The position numbers and the translations under genes were made by a program. Shown in pieces: positions 1-6,481 of a DNA stretch of 8,751 nucleotides (position 1 is the first letter of the stretch; every line of letters starts with the position of its first letter). The notes beneath the pieces were generated by a model. That model saw nothing but the letters and a program-made list of their open reading frames with translations. It did no database searches and was not told the DNA's origin. Source of the DNA: Candidatus Woesearchaeota archaeon (lineage in GTDB: Archaea; Nanobdellota; Nanobdellia; SCGC-AAA011-G17; VGLX01); NCBI GenBank assembly GCA_016866645.1, contig VGLX01000034.1:1-8751 (forward strand), read 5' to 3'.

Positions 1-2
1 AA

Positions 3-335
3 GCAAGCCCATTCAGTTTTAGCAACCGTGACTATTCCCCAAAAATCAACTTAGACTTAGCATTGCCTTATGTTTATATCACATCTAAGGTGCAATACAA
101 AACCCTTGACCAAAACCTAAATTCCGGCCTGACTGCGAATTTACCAAAAGGATTCGCAGTCTCATTAGACCATAACCTTGACTTTAAAGATGAAAATAAC
201 TCGTTCACTGCCGCGCTACATAAGAATATTAAAGATTTTACAGTAAGCTTGAGCTATTCACAAACACGGTCTCACAAAGATGATACTAATTCTAAATCAA
301 AAACAGTAATGTTAACTATTCAAAAGACGTGGTAA
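3..335 (+). CDS. Partial gene, C-terminal end of a beta-strand-rich (barrel- or meander-like) protein
   Basis: The reading frame is open from the first bases of the window to a TAA at 333-335, so the start lies upstream and only about 110 C-terminal residues are visible. I do not recognise the family. The residues form successive strands with alternating hydrophobic and polar positions (for example FAVSLDHNLDF, FTVSLSYSQ, TVMLTIQKTW), joined by tight turns (LPKG, IKD) alternating with longer charged loops rich in D, N, K and S. The chain ends in Trp. No cysteine, membrane helix or catalytic motif is visible. The pattern resembles the last strands of an outer-membrane-type barrel or an extracellular beta-sandwich repeat. 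Its four Ile codons are ATC or ATT and its two Arg codons are CGT and CGG, unlike the ATA- and AGA/AGG-rich genes downstream, but the sample is small. A secreted or surface location is inferred. Coding status is likely; function is unknown. Confidence 0.7.
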   Translation, partial: ASPFSFSNRDYSPKINLDLALPYVYITSKVQYKTLDQNLNSGLTANLPKGFAVSLDHNLDFKDENNSFTAALHKNIKDFTVSLSYSQTRSHKDDTNSKSKTVMLTIQKTW

Positions 336-344
336 AAGCAAACA

Positions 345-352
345 TTTATAAA
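345..352 (+). promoter_or_regulatory. TATA box for the nucleotidyltransferase gene
   Basis: TTTATAAA lies in the 46 bp between the partial gene and the next ATG. Archaeal transcription usually starts about 25-27 bp after the box centre, which predicts a start near 374-376 and a leader of only 6-8 nt before the ATG at 382. No SD-like sequence precedes that ATG, which fits a leaderless or nearly leaderless mRNA. Confidence 0.65.
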
Positions 353-381
353 ATAAAACTAATAGTTCTAAAGAGTTGAAC

Positions 382-2193
382 ATGGCAGACGAAAAAGAAA
401 ACAAAACAGAAGAGCCTCAAGAAGGCTCAGAACAGCCGGATTTTCCCCAAATACCACCTGAAGTGAAAGAAAAGCTAGAACAGATAAAAGGCAAGATCGA
501 GAAGTTCAAGACTGAAGTTCTTAAAAAATTTGATAAGTACATATTAGGCATAGAACTCCTCCCCCCAGATAAGGAAGACAAGGAAAAGAAAGACATCAAT
601 GTATTAGTTCTTGTTGATGACTCTGACAGCACTAAGATGCCTAAAGAAGAGCTTAATACCAAACTCACAGGCATAATCGAACAATTAGCAAAAGAAGTTG
701 ACCCTCATCTCAAGCCTCAGACTATGTTACTATCAGAGATTAAAGAGTCATGCTTTGACGGGAAATATGAAGTTCTAGAAATGATCGCCCAAGGCGGAAT
801 AGTATACGACAAAGGAATACTAGGTGCTTTGAAAGTATCCGAGATACACAAGACAATGGCTATCAAGAAGTTTGAGAAATACGTGATAGGCTACGTAGCA
901 GCAGGCTCATTGTTCAGAGGGGACTCAAACCCTAATGATATTGACGTTTACATAATAATAGACGACACTGATGTAAAGAAGATGTCAAGAGCGGAACTAA
1001 AAGATAAGCTCAGAGCGATAATAATCGGGATGGGCTACGAAGCAAGCCGTTTTGCAGGAATAGAAGGTGCCCAGTTCCACGTACAAACCTATATACTGAC
1101 AGACTTCTGGGACAGCATAAGAGACGCCAACCCAGTAATATTCACATTCCTAAGAGACGGCGTCCCGCTTTACGACAGGGGAGTCTTCATGCCATGGAAG
1201 TTATTGCTGCAGCAAGGAAAGATCAAGCCAAGCCCGGAAGCGATAGACATGAACATGGACATCGGAGAAAAGCTGTTGCAAAGAGTAAAGGCTAAACTAT
1301 TAAGCGTGGTAGGCGAAGACCTTTATTACGCAGCGCTTAACCCTTCACAAGCCGCGCTGATGCTTTACGGGATACCACCACCAACACCTAAAGAAACAGT
1401 ACAGCTCTTAGACGAGATATTCGTAAAGAAAGAAAAGCTCTTAGAGAAGAAATACGTAGACACATTAGACAAGGTAAGAAAAGCATACAAAGACATAGAG
1501 CACGGCAAGATGAAAGAGATAACCGGCAAAGAGATAGACGACCTCTTAACAGATGTAGAAGCTTACCTTAAAAGGATAAGAAGGCTTTTCACGCAGATAG
1601 AAAAGAAATCAGAAGTCACCAACATGGAAGAGCTTTACGACACAGTCATGGCAGTAACCCGAGACGCGATAAGGATAAGTACTGACAAGAAAGTAACGGA
1701 CATAGAGAAACAGTTCAAAGAAGACCTCGTAGACGAAGGGAAGCTTCCAGACAAGCTGTACAAAATACTTAAAACTATAACTAAAGCTAAGAAAGATTTT
1801 GATGAGAAGAAAATGTCTAGGCAAGAAGTATACAAGATAGGCAAAGAAGCAAGGACGTATATCAAAGTGCTTATAGAGTTCATACAGCGAAACAGAGGCA
1901 TAGAACTAGAAAGAGCCAAGATAAGATTCAAGTATGGTGACAAGTTCGGCGAAGTGGTACTGCTTGAAAAGATAGCTTTCATAACCCCTGACCTAGAGAA
2001 TAGGGAAGAAGTCCAAAAAGCAGACCTAAACCATCACGGAAGCCTTGATAACGTGCAGAAAAGCAGCCTGGAAGAGATGGAAACTCACATGAAAGATGTC
2101 AAAATACCTGAAAAAGTTTTCATCAAAGAAAAGATTTTCGAATCATTAAAAGGCTTGTTTGGCAAAGATGTAGAGGTTTTGATAAGCTACTAA
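382..2193 (+). CDS. Tandem nucleotidyltransferase-domain protein (first domain degenerate)
   Basis: This is a 603-residue cytosolic protein of the DNA polymerase beta-like nucleotidyltransferase superfamily. An acidic, Pro-rich tail (1-27) and a charged helix (28-48) come first. Residues 49-150 form a nucleotidyltransferase-like domain lacking the GS motif, with DIN (71-73) where DxD is expected. Residues 163-276 repeat the fold with an apparently intact metal site: G175-S176 then D186-I187-D188. The copies align over their full length: KFDKY/KFEKY, DDSDSTKMPKEEL/DDTDVKKMSRAEL, GGIVYDKGIL/DGVPLYDRGVF. The usual third carboxylate strand (HVQTYILTDFW, 233-243) has no obvious acid at the expected place. 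Residues 284-603 are mainly charged helices, starting with a NPSQAALMLYG segment (320-330) typical of the helical part of such proteins. Members transfer a nucleotidyl group to RNA, protein or small molecules; the substrate here is unknown. ATG 382 is preferred over TTG 376 given the TATA box position. It appears monocistronic. Confidence 0.85.
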   Translation: MADEKENKTEEPQEGSEQPDFPQIPPEVKEKLEQIKGKIEKFKTEVLKKFDKYILGIELLPPDKEDKEKKDINVLVLVDDSDSTKMPKEELNTKLTGIIEQLAKEVDPHLKPQTMLLSEIKESCFDGKYEVLEMIAQGGIVYDKGILGALKVSEIHKTMAIKKFEKYVIGYVAAGSLFRGDSNPNDIDVYIIIDDTDVKKMSRAELKDKLRAIIIGMGYEASRFAGIEGAQFHVQTYILTDFWDSIRDANPVIFTFLRDGVPLYDRGVFMPWKLLLQQGKIKPSPEAIDMNMDIGEKLLQRVKAKLLSVVGEDLYYAALNPSQAALMLYGIPPPTPKETVQLLDEIFVKKEKLLEKKYVDTLDKVRKAYKDIEHGKMKEITGKEIDDLLTDVEAYLKRIRRLFTQIEKKSEVTNMEELYDTVMAVTRDAIRISTDKKVTDIEKQFKEDLVDEGKLPDKLYKILKTITKAKKDFDEKKMSRQEVYKIGKEARTYIKVLIEFIQRNRGIELERAKIRFKYGDKFGEVVLLEKIAFITPDLENREEVQKADLNHHGSLDNVQKSSLEEMETHMKDVKIPEKVFIKEKIFESLKGLFGKDVEVLISY

Positions 2194-2216
2194 GCTTACT
2201 TTCTTTTTTTATTTTT
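2183..2216 (+). terminator. Hairpin plus T-tract overlapping the nucleotidyltransferase stop codon
   Basis: TAAGCT (2183-2188) and AGCTTA (2193-2198) form a 6-bp stem with a 4-nt loop (ACTA). Two bases later a T-rich run extends to 2216. The TAA stop (2191-2193) sits in the loop and the first base of the 3' arm. Archaeal termination depends mainly on the T-tract; the hairpin could be incidental or protect the 3' end. Confidence 0.5.
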
Positions 2217-2290
2217 AACTATGTAGACATATGAACTTAGAACTTACCAGCCTTAAGAATACACCTACACAAAATTTATAAGCACATAGA

Positions 2291-2299
2291 TTATATAAG
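2291..2299 (+). promoter_or_regulatory. Probable TATA box for the DsbA-like gene
   Basis: TTATATAAG is followed about 26 bp later by a predicted start near 2321, giving a leader of roughly 26 nt that includes the SD. A second AT-rich candidate, TTTATAAGC near 2276-2284, would give a longer leader. The rest of this 153-bp intergenic stretch shows no other gene or structured RNA that I can support. Confidence 0.5.
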
Positions 2300-2332
2300 A
2301 TTCTCATAACTTTTTAAAGAATATTACAGAAA

Positions 2333-2338
2333 GGGAGG
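2333..2338 (+). promoter_or_regulatory. Strong Shine-Dalgarno site, fixes start at 2347
   Basis: GGGAGG ends 8 nt before ATG 2347, matching the anti-SD of 16S rRNA. It contrasts with the genes at 382 and 6482, which have none. Confidence 0.75.
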
Positions 2339-2346
2339 ACTAAAAA

Positions 2347-3393
2347 ATGGGAGAAGAGGAAAAACACAAAAAAGAAGACAAACACGATAAAAAAGAGCAT
2401 TTACAAAGAGTTCTGAGACGAGGCTACGGGTGGAAAGTAGCAACAGTAGCACTGTTTGCCCTACTGATAATATCAATATTTACTGGGGGGTTTGAAGACC
2501 TGTTCAGCTCAGCCACAGGTACGCAGCAAGCAACAGAAGCTGCTATGAACTATATCAATACTAACCTACTAAGAGGGGGCACTCAAGCTACACTGAAAAG
2601 CGTAACAGAAGAAGGTGGGCTTTACAAGCTTAAGATACTTATCGGTGAGAACGAATTTGACACTTATACCACCAAAGATGGGAAGTTCTTATTCCCGCAA
2701 GGCATAGACATGACAGAAGAATCAGAAACTCCAGAAACCCCACAACAACCAACACAACCTCAACAAGCACCAACACTTCCTAAAACCGCTAAGCCAGTAA
2801 TTGACGTATTTGTAATGTCACACTGCCCTTACGGGACGCAAATAGAAAAAGGAATACTCCCTGTAGTGCAGCTATTAAAAGATAAAATAGAATTCAACCT
2901 AAGGTTCGTCTACTATATAATGCACGGCGAAAAAGAAGTCACAGAACAGCTGAACCAGTACTGCATACAGAAAGAGCAGAAAGACAAGCTGATTACCTAC
3001 TTGACTTGCTTTTTAGACGCTGGAGACGGAGCAGGGTGCTTAACCAAGGCGAATATAGACACTACGAAGCTAACAGCGTGCACTAAAGCAGCAGACACGC
3101 AATTCCAAGTGACAGCAAACCTGAACGACCAGACGAAATGGTTAAGTGGAAGGTTCCCGCTATTCAACGTAGACAAGACACTTAATGAAAAATACGGCGT
3201 CGGCGGATCACCTTCCCTGGTAATAAACGGCCAAGAAGCATCAAGCGGAAGGGACTCTGCAAGCCTCTTAAGAACGATCTGCGCGGCATTTGATAAAGCA
3301 CCAGCAGAATGCTCACAGACGCTTTCCTCAGCTGCGCCGTCACCAGGATTCGGCGGAGGAACAGGTGCTAACAGCGGTGGAAGCTGCGGCTAA
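2347..3393 (+). CDS. Membrane-anchored DsbA/thioredoxin-like oxidoreductase with CPYG active site
   Basis: This 348-residue protein has a cytosolic tail rich in K, E, D and H (1-27, with R21, R24 and R25), one transmembrane helix (about 30-46), then an extracytoplasmic part; positive-inside charge puts the C-terminus outside. Residues 59-120 form a small alpha/beta domain (ATEAAMNYI... to DGKFLFPQGI). A Pro/Gln-rich linker (125-146) leads to a thioredoxin-fold domain starting near 151. Its active site reads SHCPYG (158-163), so C160 has no partner at the usual +3 position. The cis-Pro loop is GSPS (287-290). Other cysteines are at 206, 221, 231, 245, 312, 322 and 347. The tail is Gly/Ser-rich and ends in CG. 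Spacing around the motif resembles DsbA- and GILT-like enzymes. It probably handles disulfides on exported proteins; whether it is an oxidase, reductase or isomerase cannot be read. It stands alone, with its own promoter and terminator. Confidence 0.85.
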   Translation: MGEEEKHKKEDKHDKKEHLQRVLRRGYGWKVATVALFALLIISIFTGGFEDLFSSATGTQQATEAAMNYINTNLLRGGTQATLKSVTEEGGLYKLKILIGENEFDTYTTKDGKFLFPQGIDMTEESETPETPQQPTQPQQAPTLPKTAKPVIDVFVMSHCPYGTQIEKGILPVVQLLKDKIEFNLRFVYYIMHGEKEVTEQLNQYCIQKEQKDKLITYLTCFLDAGDGAGCLTKANIDTTKLTACTKAADTQFQVTANLNDQTKWLSGRFPLFNVDKTLNEKYGVGGSPSLVINGQEASSGRDSASLLRTICAAFDKAPAECSQTLSSAAPSPGFGGGTGANSGGSCG

Positions 3394-3401
3394 AAACCTT
3401 A

Positions 3402-3426
3402 TTTTTTTCTTTTTTTTATAATTTTT
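3402..3426 (+). terminator. T-rich terminator after the DsbA-like gene
   Basis: Nearly uninterrupted T runs begin 8 bp after the TAA, broken by single C and short TATAA interruptions. I see only a weak 4-bp hairpin upstream, so this fits ordinary archaeal oligo-T termination. Confidence 0.55.
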
Positions 3427-3461
3427 CTAAAACTCTAGTGTCCATATTTTACTACAGAAAT

Positions 3462-3470
3462 ATTTAAATA
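3462..3470 (+). promoter_or_regulatory. TATA box for the acsA-acyl-CoA dehydrogenase operon
   Basis: ATTTAAATA predicts transcription starting near 3490-3494 and a leader of about 40 nt with an SD. The rest of the 140-bp gap is the preceding T-tract plus unremarkable AT-rich sequence. Confidence 0.55.
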
Positions 3471-3488
3471 TACACTATAATTTTCTAA

Positions 3489-3528
3489 AATCGCCCAAGT
3501 AATGATCAAAACTGAGCAGGAGGCGATT
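3489..3528 (+). repeat. 7-bp inverted repeat in the acsA leader touching the SD
   Basis: AATCGCC (3489-3495) and GGCGATT (3522-3528) are perfect reverse complements separated by 26 nt. The 3' arm covers the last two G of the SD AGGAGG (3518-3523). It could be an SD-masking hairpin or a repressor operator. The predicted transcription start falls inside the left arm, which weakens the RNA reading. Confidence 0.35.
3518..3523 (+). promoter_or_regulatory. Shine-Dalgarno site fixing the acsA start at 3534
   Basis: AGGAGG lies 10 nt before ATG 3534. The next in-frame ATG (3585) has no SD, so the Cys-rich N-terminus is likely translated. Confidence 0.7.
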
Positions 3529-3533
3529 GTTTC

Positions 3534-5258
3534 ATGGGATGTTGTTCTGAAAAGTGTTGTTTAGAAAATAGAATAGACCTGAACATGAAGAACTACGATG
3601 AAACGTATAAAAACTTTGACTGGAATGAGATTGAAAAAGAGTTCACATGGCATAAGACCGGCAAAGTGAACATGGCTTACGAGGCTATAGACAAGCATGC
3701 CAAATGGTACTCAAAAAATAAAGTGGCCTTGCATTACGTTGATGATAACCGGGAAGAAAAATATACTTACAAAGACCTGAAAAGCCTATCTAACAAGTTT
3801 GGCAACGTATTAAAAAACTTAGGGATAAAGAAAGGCGACAGGGTTTTTGTGTTCTTACCAAGGTCACCAGAGCTTTACATAAGCAGCATGGGAATAACCA
3901 AGATAGGGGGGATAGTCGGTCCTTTATTTGAAGCGTTCATGGAAGGCGCTGTGAAAGACAGGCTGTACGACAGCGGCGCAGTAGCAGTAATAACAACTCC
4001 AGAGCTCAGGAAGCGAATAAAAAAAGAAGACTTGCCAGCATTAGAGCATATAATAACCGTCGGAAGTAATGGTAGTCTCGGAAAATGTGAGATAAGCTAC
4101 GAGGCAGAGATGAAAAAAGCCTCAAGCAAACTTGACATAACATGGCTAAGCAGAGAAGACCCTTTGATACTCCACTACACATCAGGCAGCACAGGCAAGC
4201 CTAAAGGAGTTTTACACGCCCAGAACGCCATGATGGGGCATTACATCACAGCTAAGTACGTTCTAGACCTGAAAAAAGATGACACGCTATGGTGCACGGC
4301 CGACCCTGGATGGGTTACAGGAACTTCTTACGGAATGTATGGCCCGTTGCTTAATGGCTGCACTACTTTGATACGCGGTGGAAGGTTTGATACAGAAAAA
4401 TGGTACAAGACTTTACAGGACAAAAAAGTCACCGTATGGTTCAGCGCACCGACCGCTTTCAGGATGATGATGGCAGCAGGAGACGACTTGGTTAAAAAAT
4501 ACGACCTGAAAAGCGTAAGGAACATTTACAGCGTAGGAGAGCCATTAAACCCTGAAGTCATCAGATGGGGCGAGGAAGTATTCAACAAAACAATAATGGA
4601 AAACTGGTGGATGACAGAAACAGGCATGATGCTAATAGCGAACTACCCTTGTCTTGAGGTAAAGCCTGGGAGCATGGGCAAGCCTTTCCCAGGGATAATA
4701 GCAACTATAATCGACGAAAAAGGGAACGAGCTGCCACCCAACCAGATAGGCCAGTTGGCAATAAAAGCCGGATGGCCATCCATGATGAGAAAAATATGGA
4801 ACAACTCCAAAAAATACGAAGAATACTTTGCTTTCAAGCCTTGGTATGTCTCAGGAGACTCAGCGTACAAGGACGATAAAGGATACTTCTGGTTCCAAGG
4901 AAGAATAGACGATGTTATAAAAACGTCCGGAGAAAGGGTAGGACCTTTCGAAGTTGAAAGCAAGCTAGTCGAGCACCCTGCGATAGCAGAAGCAGGAGTG
5001 ATAGGCAAGCCAGACCCGCTAAGAGGAGAAATAATTAAAGCGTTCATAAGCCTAAGGAAAGGCTACACGCCAAGCAAAGAGCTGGAAGAAGAGATAAAAC
5101 AATTCGTTAAGAAAGGACTAGCAGCACACGCCGCTCCAAGGGAGATAGAGTTCAAAGATAAACTTCCAAAGACTAAAAGCGGCAAGATAATGAGGCGGGT
5201 ATTAAAAGCCTGGGAGTTAGGTCTTCCAACAGGCGATCTGTCAACTATGGAAGACTAA
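3534..5258 (+). CDS. acsA: AMP-forming acetyl-CoA synthetase, AcsA type
   Basis: It activates acetate or another short acid with ATP and CoA to acyl-CoA, AMP and PPi, in the cytosol. At 574 residues it matches the roughly 570 of Bacillus-type AcsA and looks complete. Visible motifs: phosphate loop TSGSTGKPKG (216-225); DPGWVTG (257-263); SVGEPLNPE (333-341); WWMTETG (358-364), whose second Trp limits the acyl pocket to acetate/propionate in characterised synthetases; SGD (440-442); hinge GRIDDVIKTSG (456-466); GERVGPFEVE; and the C-terminal KTKSGK, with K551 the catalytic Lys that is acetylated in AcsA relatives. The last 45 residues, ending GDLSTMED, are close to my recollection of bacterial AcsA, suggesting old transfer between domains. 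Unusual is the N-terminus MGCCSEKCC, with four Cys in nine residues. It is first in an operon with the dehydrogenase 10 bp downstream. Another short-chain acid as substrate is possible. Confidence 0.93.
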   Translation: MGCCSEKCCLENRIDLNMKNYDETYKNFDWNEIEKEFTWHKTGKVNMAYEAIDKHAKWYSKNKVALHYVDDNREEKYTYKDLKSLSNKFGNVLKNLGIKKGDRVFVFLPRSPELYISSMGITKIGGIVGPLFEAFMEGAVKDRLYDSGAVAVITTPELRKRIKKEDLPALEHIITVGSNGSLGKCEISYEAEMKKASSKLDITWLSREDPLILHYTSGSTGKPKGVLHAQNAMMGHYITAKYVLDLKKDDTLWCTADPGWVTGTSYGMYGPLLNGCTTLIRGGRFDTEKWYKTLQDKKVTVWFSAPTAFRMMMAAGDDLVKKYDLKSVRNIYSVGEPLNPEVIRWGEEVFNKTIMENWWMTETGMMLIANYPCLEVKPGSMGKPFPGIIATIIDEKGNELPPNQIGQLAIKAGWPSMMRKIWNNSKKYEEYFAFKPWYVSGDSAYKDDKGYFWFQGRIDDVIKTSGERVGPFEVESKLVEHPAIAEAGVIGKPDPLRGEIIKAFISLRKGYTPSKELEEEIKQFVKKGLAAHAAPREIEFKDKLPKTKSGKIMRRVLKAWELGLPTGDLSTMED

Positions 5259-5260
5259 AA

Positions 5261-5264
5261 GGGG
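5261..5264 (+). promoter_or_regulatory. Short-spaced SD for the acyl-CoA dehydrogenase
   Basis: GGGG (within AAAAGGGGAAAA) begins two bases after the acsA stop codon and ends only 4 nt before ATG 5269. This is a tight spacing that suggests translation coupled to acsA. Confidence 0.5.
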
Positions 5265-5268
5265 AAAA

Positions 5269-6432
5269 ATGGAGTTCGGAATAACAGACGAACAGATAGA
5301 CATCAGAAATGCCGTACGTGAATTTGTAAAAAAAGAAATATTGCCCTATGCGGATGAATGGGACAAACAAGAAACGTTCCCTTACTCGACAGTAAAAGCT
5401 ATGGGTCAGCTAGGAATTTTCGGTTGCTGCCTCCCTGAAGAGTATTGTGGCAACAATACCGGATTTTTATCCCAGATGATAATCACAGAAGAAATCGCTA
5501 GAGGGAGCTCTTCACTAAGAGTTCTAGTAAACACTCAAGCATTAGGCACAGCTTTAACAATAAATAAACATGGTACAAAAGAGCAGAAAGAAAAATACAT
5601 CCATAAACTCATAACTGCTGAATACTTAGGATGCTTTGCTATAACCGAACCAAACGTAGGCTCAGATATCATGTCTATGGAAACAACAGCTGAAGAAAAA
5701 GATGACCATTTCCTGCTCAACGGCACTAAGACCTGGATAAGCCAAGCCAGCCTAGCAGATGTGATGCTAGTCTACGCTTACACTGACAAATCTGCCAAGT
5801 CAAAAGGCATGTCTGCATTTCTATTAGAGCCTAAAGGACTACAAGGTGTTAACATCGAAAAAATTGATAAGCTAGGCACAAAGCTCTTGCCAACTTGTGA
5901 AGTCTCATTCTCAGATGTAAAAATACCTAAAGAAAACCTTCTTGGAAAGCTAGGGGAAGGGTCAAGCATAGTCTTCAGTTCACTATGCCAGACAAGACTT
6001 TCAGCAGCAGCAGGAGGGGTAGGAGTAGCCCAAGCATGCCTAGATGTAGCTACACAATACGCAACCAAGGAAAGAAAACAGTTCGGAAAACAGATAGGCG
6101 AATTCCAAATGGTCCAAGACATAATAGCAAAGATGGTTATTGAAATAGAAACAGCAAAACTTATGGTCTACAAGGCAGCGTGGCAGAAAGACCATGGTAA
6201 AATCCACAACGATCTAGAAGTTGCAGAAGCCAAATACCTAGCAGGAGAAACAGCTGTGCATTGTGCAGACGGCGCAATGAGAATATTCTCAGCTTACGGT
6301 TACTCAACAGAATACGCAATATCAAGATATTTAAGGGACGCTTATGCTTACCCTCTCGTAGAAGGAACATCAAACATATGTAAGTGGATAACCGCGATGG
6401 ACCATTTAGGATACAGAAAAGCTAACAAATAA
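5269..6432 (+). CDS. Acyl-CoA dehydrogenase, glutaryl-CoA dehydrogenase-like
   Basis: This 387-residue FAD enzyme of normal family length oxidises an acyl-CoA at the alpha-beta bond, normally passing electrons to an electron-transfer flavoprotein. Order: N-terminal helical domain (1-120); beta domain with ITEPNVGSD (125-133) and NGTKTWIS (151-158), which contact FAD and substrate; C-terminal helical domain with RKQFGKQIGEFQMVQD (269-284). In VEGTSNI (364-370), E365 matches the catalytic base. R84 in SSLRVLVN aligns, without gaps to the following GTKEQ, with the Arg that holds the distal carboxylate of glutaryl-CoA in human GCDH (my recollection of that sequence). This hints at a glutaryl-CoA or similar substrate, but related enzymes for alicyclic or branched acyl-CoAs cannot be excluded. 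It follows acsA by 10 bp. No ETF genes are in the window and no clear T-tract follows the TAA. Confidence 0.9.
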   Translation: MEFGITDEQIDIRNAVREFVKKEILPYADEWDKQETFPYSTVKAMGQLGIFGCCLPEEYCGNNTGFLSQMIITEEIARGSSSLRVLVNTQALGTALTINKHGTKEQKEKYIHKLITAEYLGCFAITEPNVGSDIMSMETTAEEKDDHFLLNGTKTWISQASLADVMLVYAYTDKSAKSKGMSAFLLEPKGLQGVNIEKIDKLGTKLLPTCEVSFSDVKIPKENLLGKLGEGSSIVFSSLCQTRLSAAAGGVGVAQACLDVATQYATKERKQFGKQIGEFQMVQDIIAKMVIEIETAKLMVYKAAWQKDHGKIHNDLEVAEAKYLAGETAVHCADGAMRIFSAYGYSTEYAISRYLRDAYAYPLVEGTSNICKWITAMDHLGYRKANK

Positions 6433-6438
6433 TCCTTG

Positions 6439-6460
6439 GTTTATAAAAAAACTTATAAAC
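6439..6460 (+). promoter_or_regulatory. Double TATA/inverted repeat promoter of the ubiB-phasin operon
   Basis: GTTTATAA (6439-6446) and TTATAAAC (6453-6460) are perfect reverse complements with a 6-nt spacer. The right copy is centred about 26 bp before ATG 6482, so transcription should begin at or next to the A of the start codon. The left copy, about 14 bp further upstream, could be a second TATA box or half of an operator. Confidence 0.6.
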
Positions 6461-6481
6461 AACGACTTCCCTTTATTCAAC

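Noticed and set aside
376..381. TTG 376 as start of the nucleotidyltransferase gene
   Set aside because: ATG 382 is two codons later, better placed relative to the TATA box, and gives a more usual start codon; no SD supports TTG.
1486..1512. HEPN RNase motif in the helical C-terminus of the nucleotidyltransferase
   Set aside because: The nearest match, RKAYKDIEH, has seven residues between R and H rather than four to six, so a HEPN nuclease or toxin-antitoxin reading is not supported.
2194..2346. Possible small RNA in the longest intergenic gap
   Set aside because: I could find no C/D boxes, stable stem or tRNA-like fold; the space is accounted for by a T-tract, TATA-like sequence and a leader.
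3534..3545. MGCC as a lipid-modification signal
   Set aside because: It resembles eukaryotic acylation motifs, but there is no signal peptide and archaea are not known to use that signal; kept only as an unexplained Cys cluster.
4643..5047. Antisense open frames opposite acsA, the acyl-CoA dehydrogenase and other genes
   Set aside because: They lie wholly within strongly supported genes, have no recognisable protein features and no promoter or SD context.
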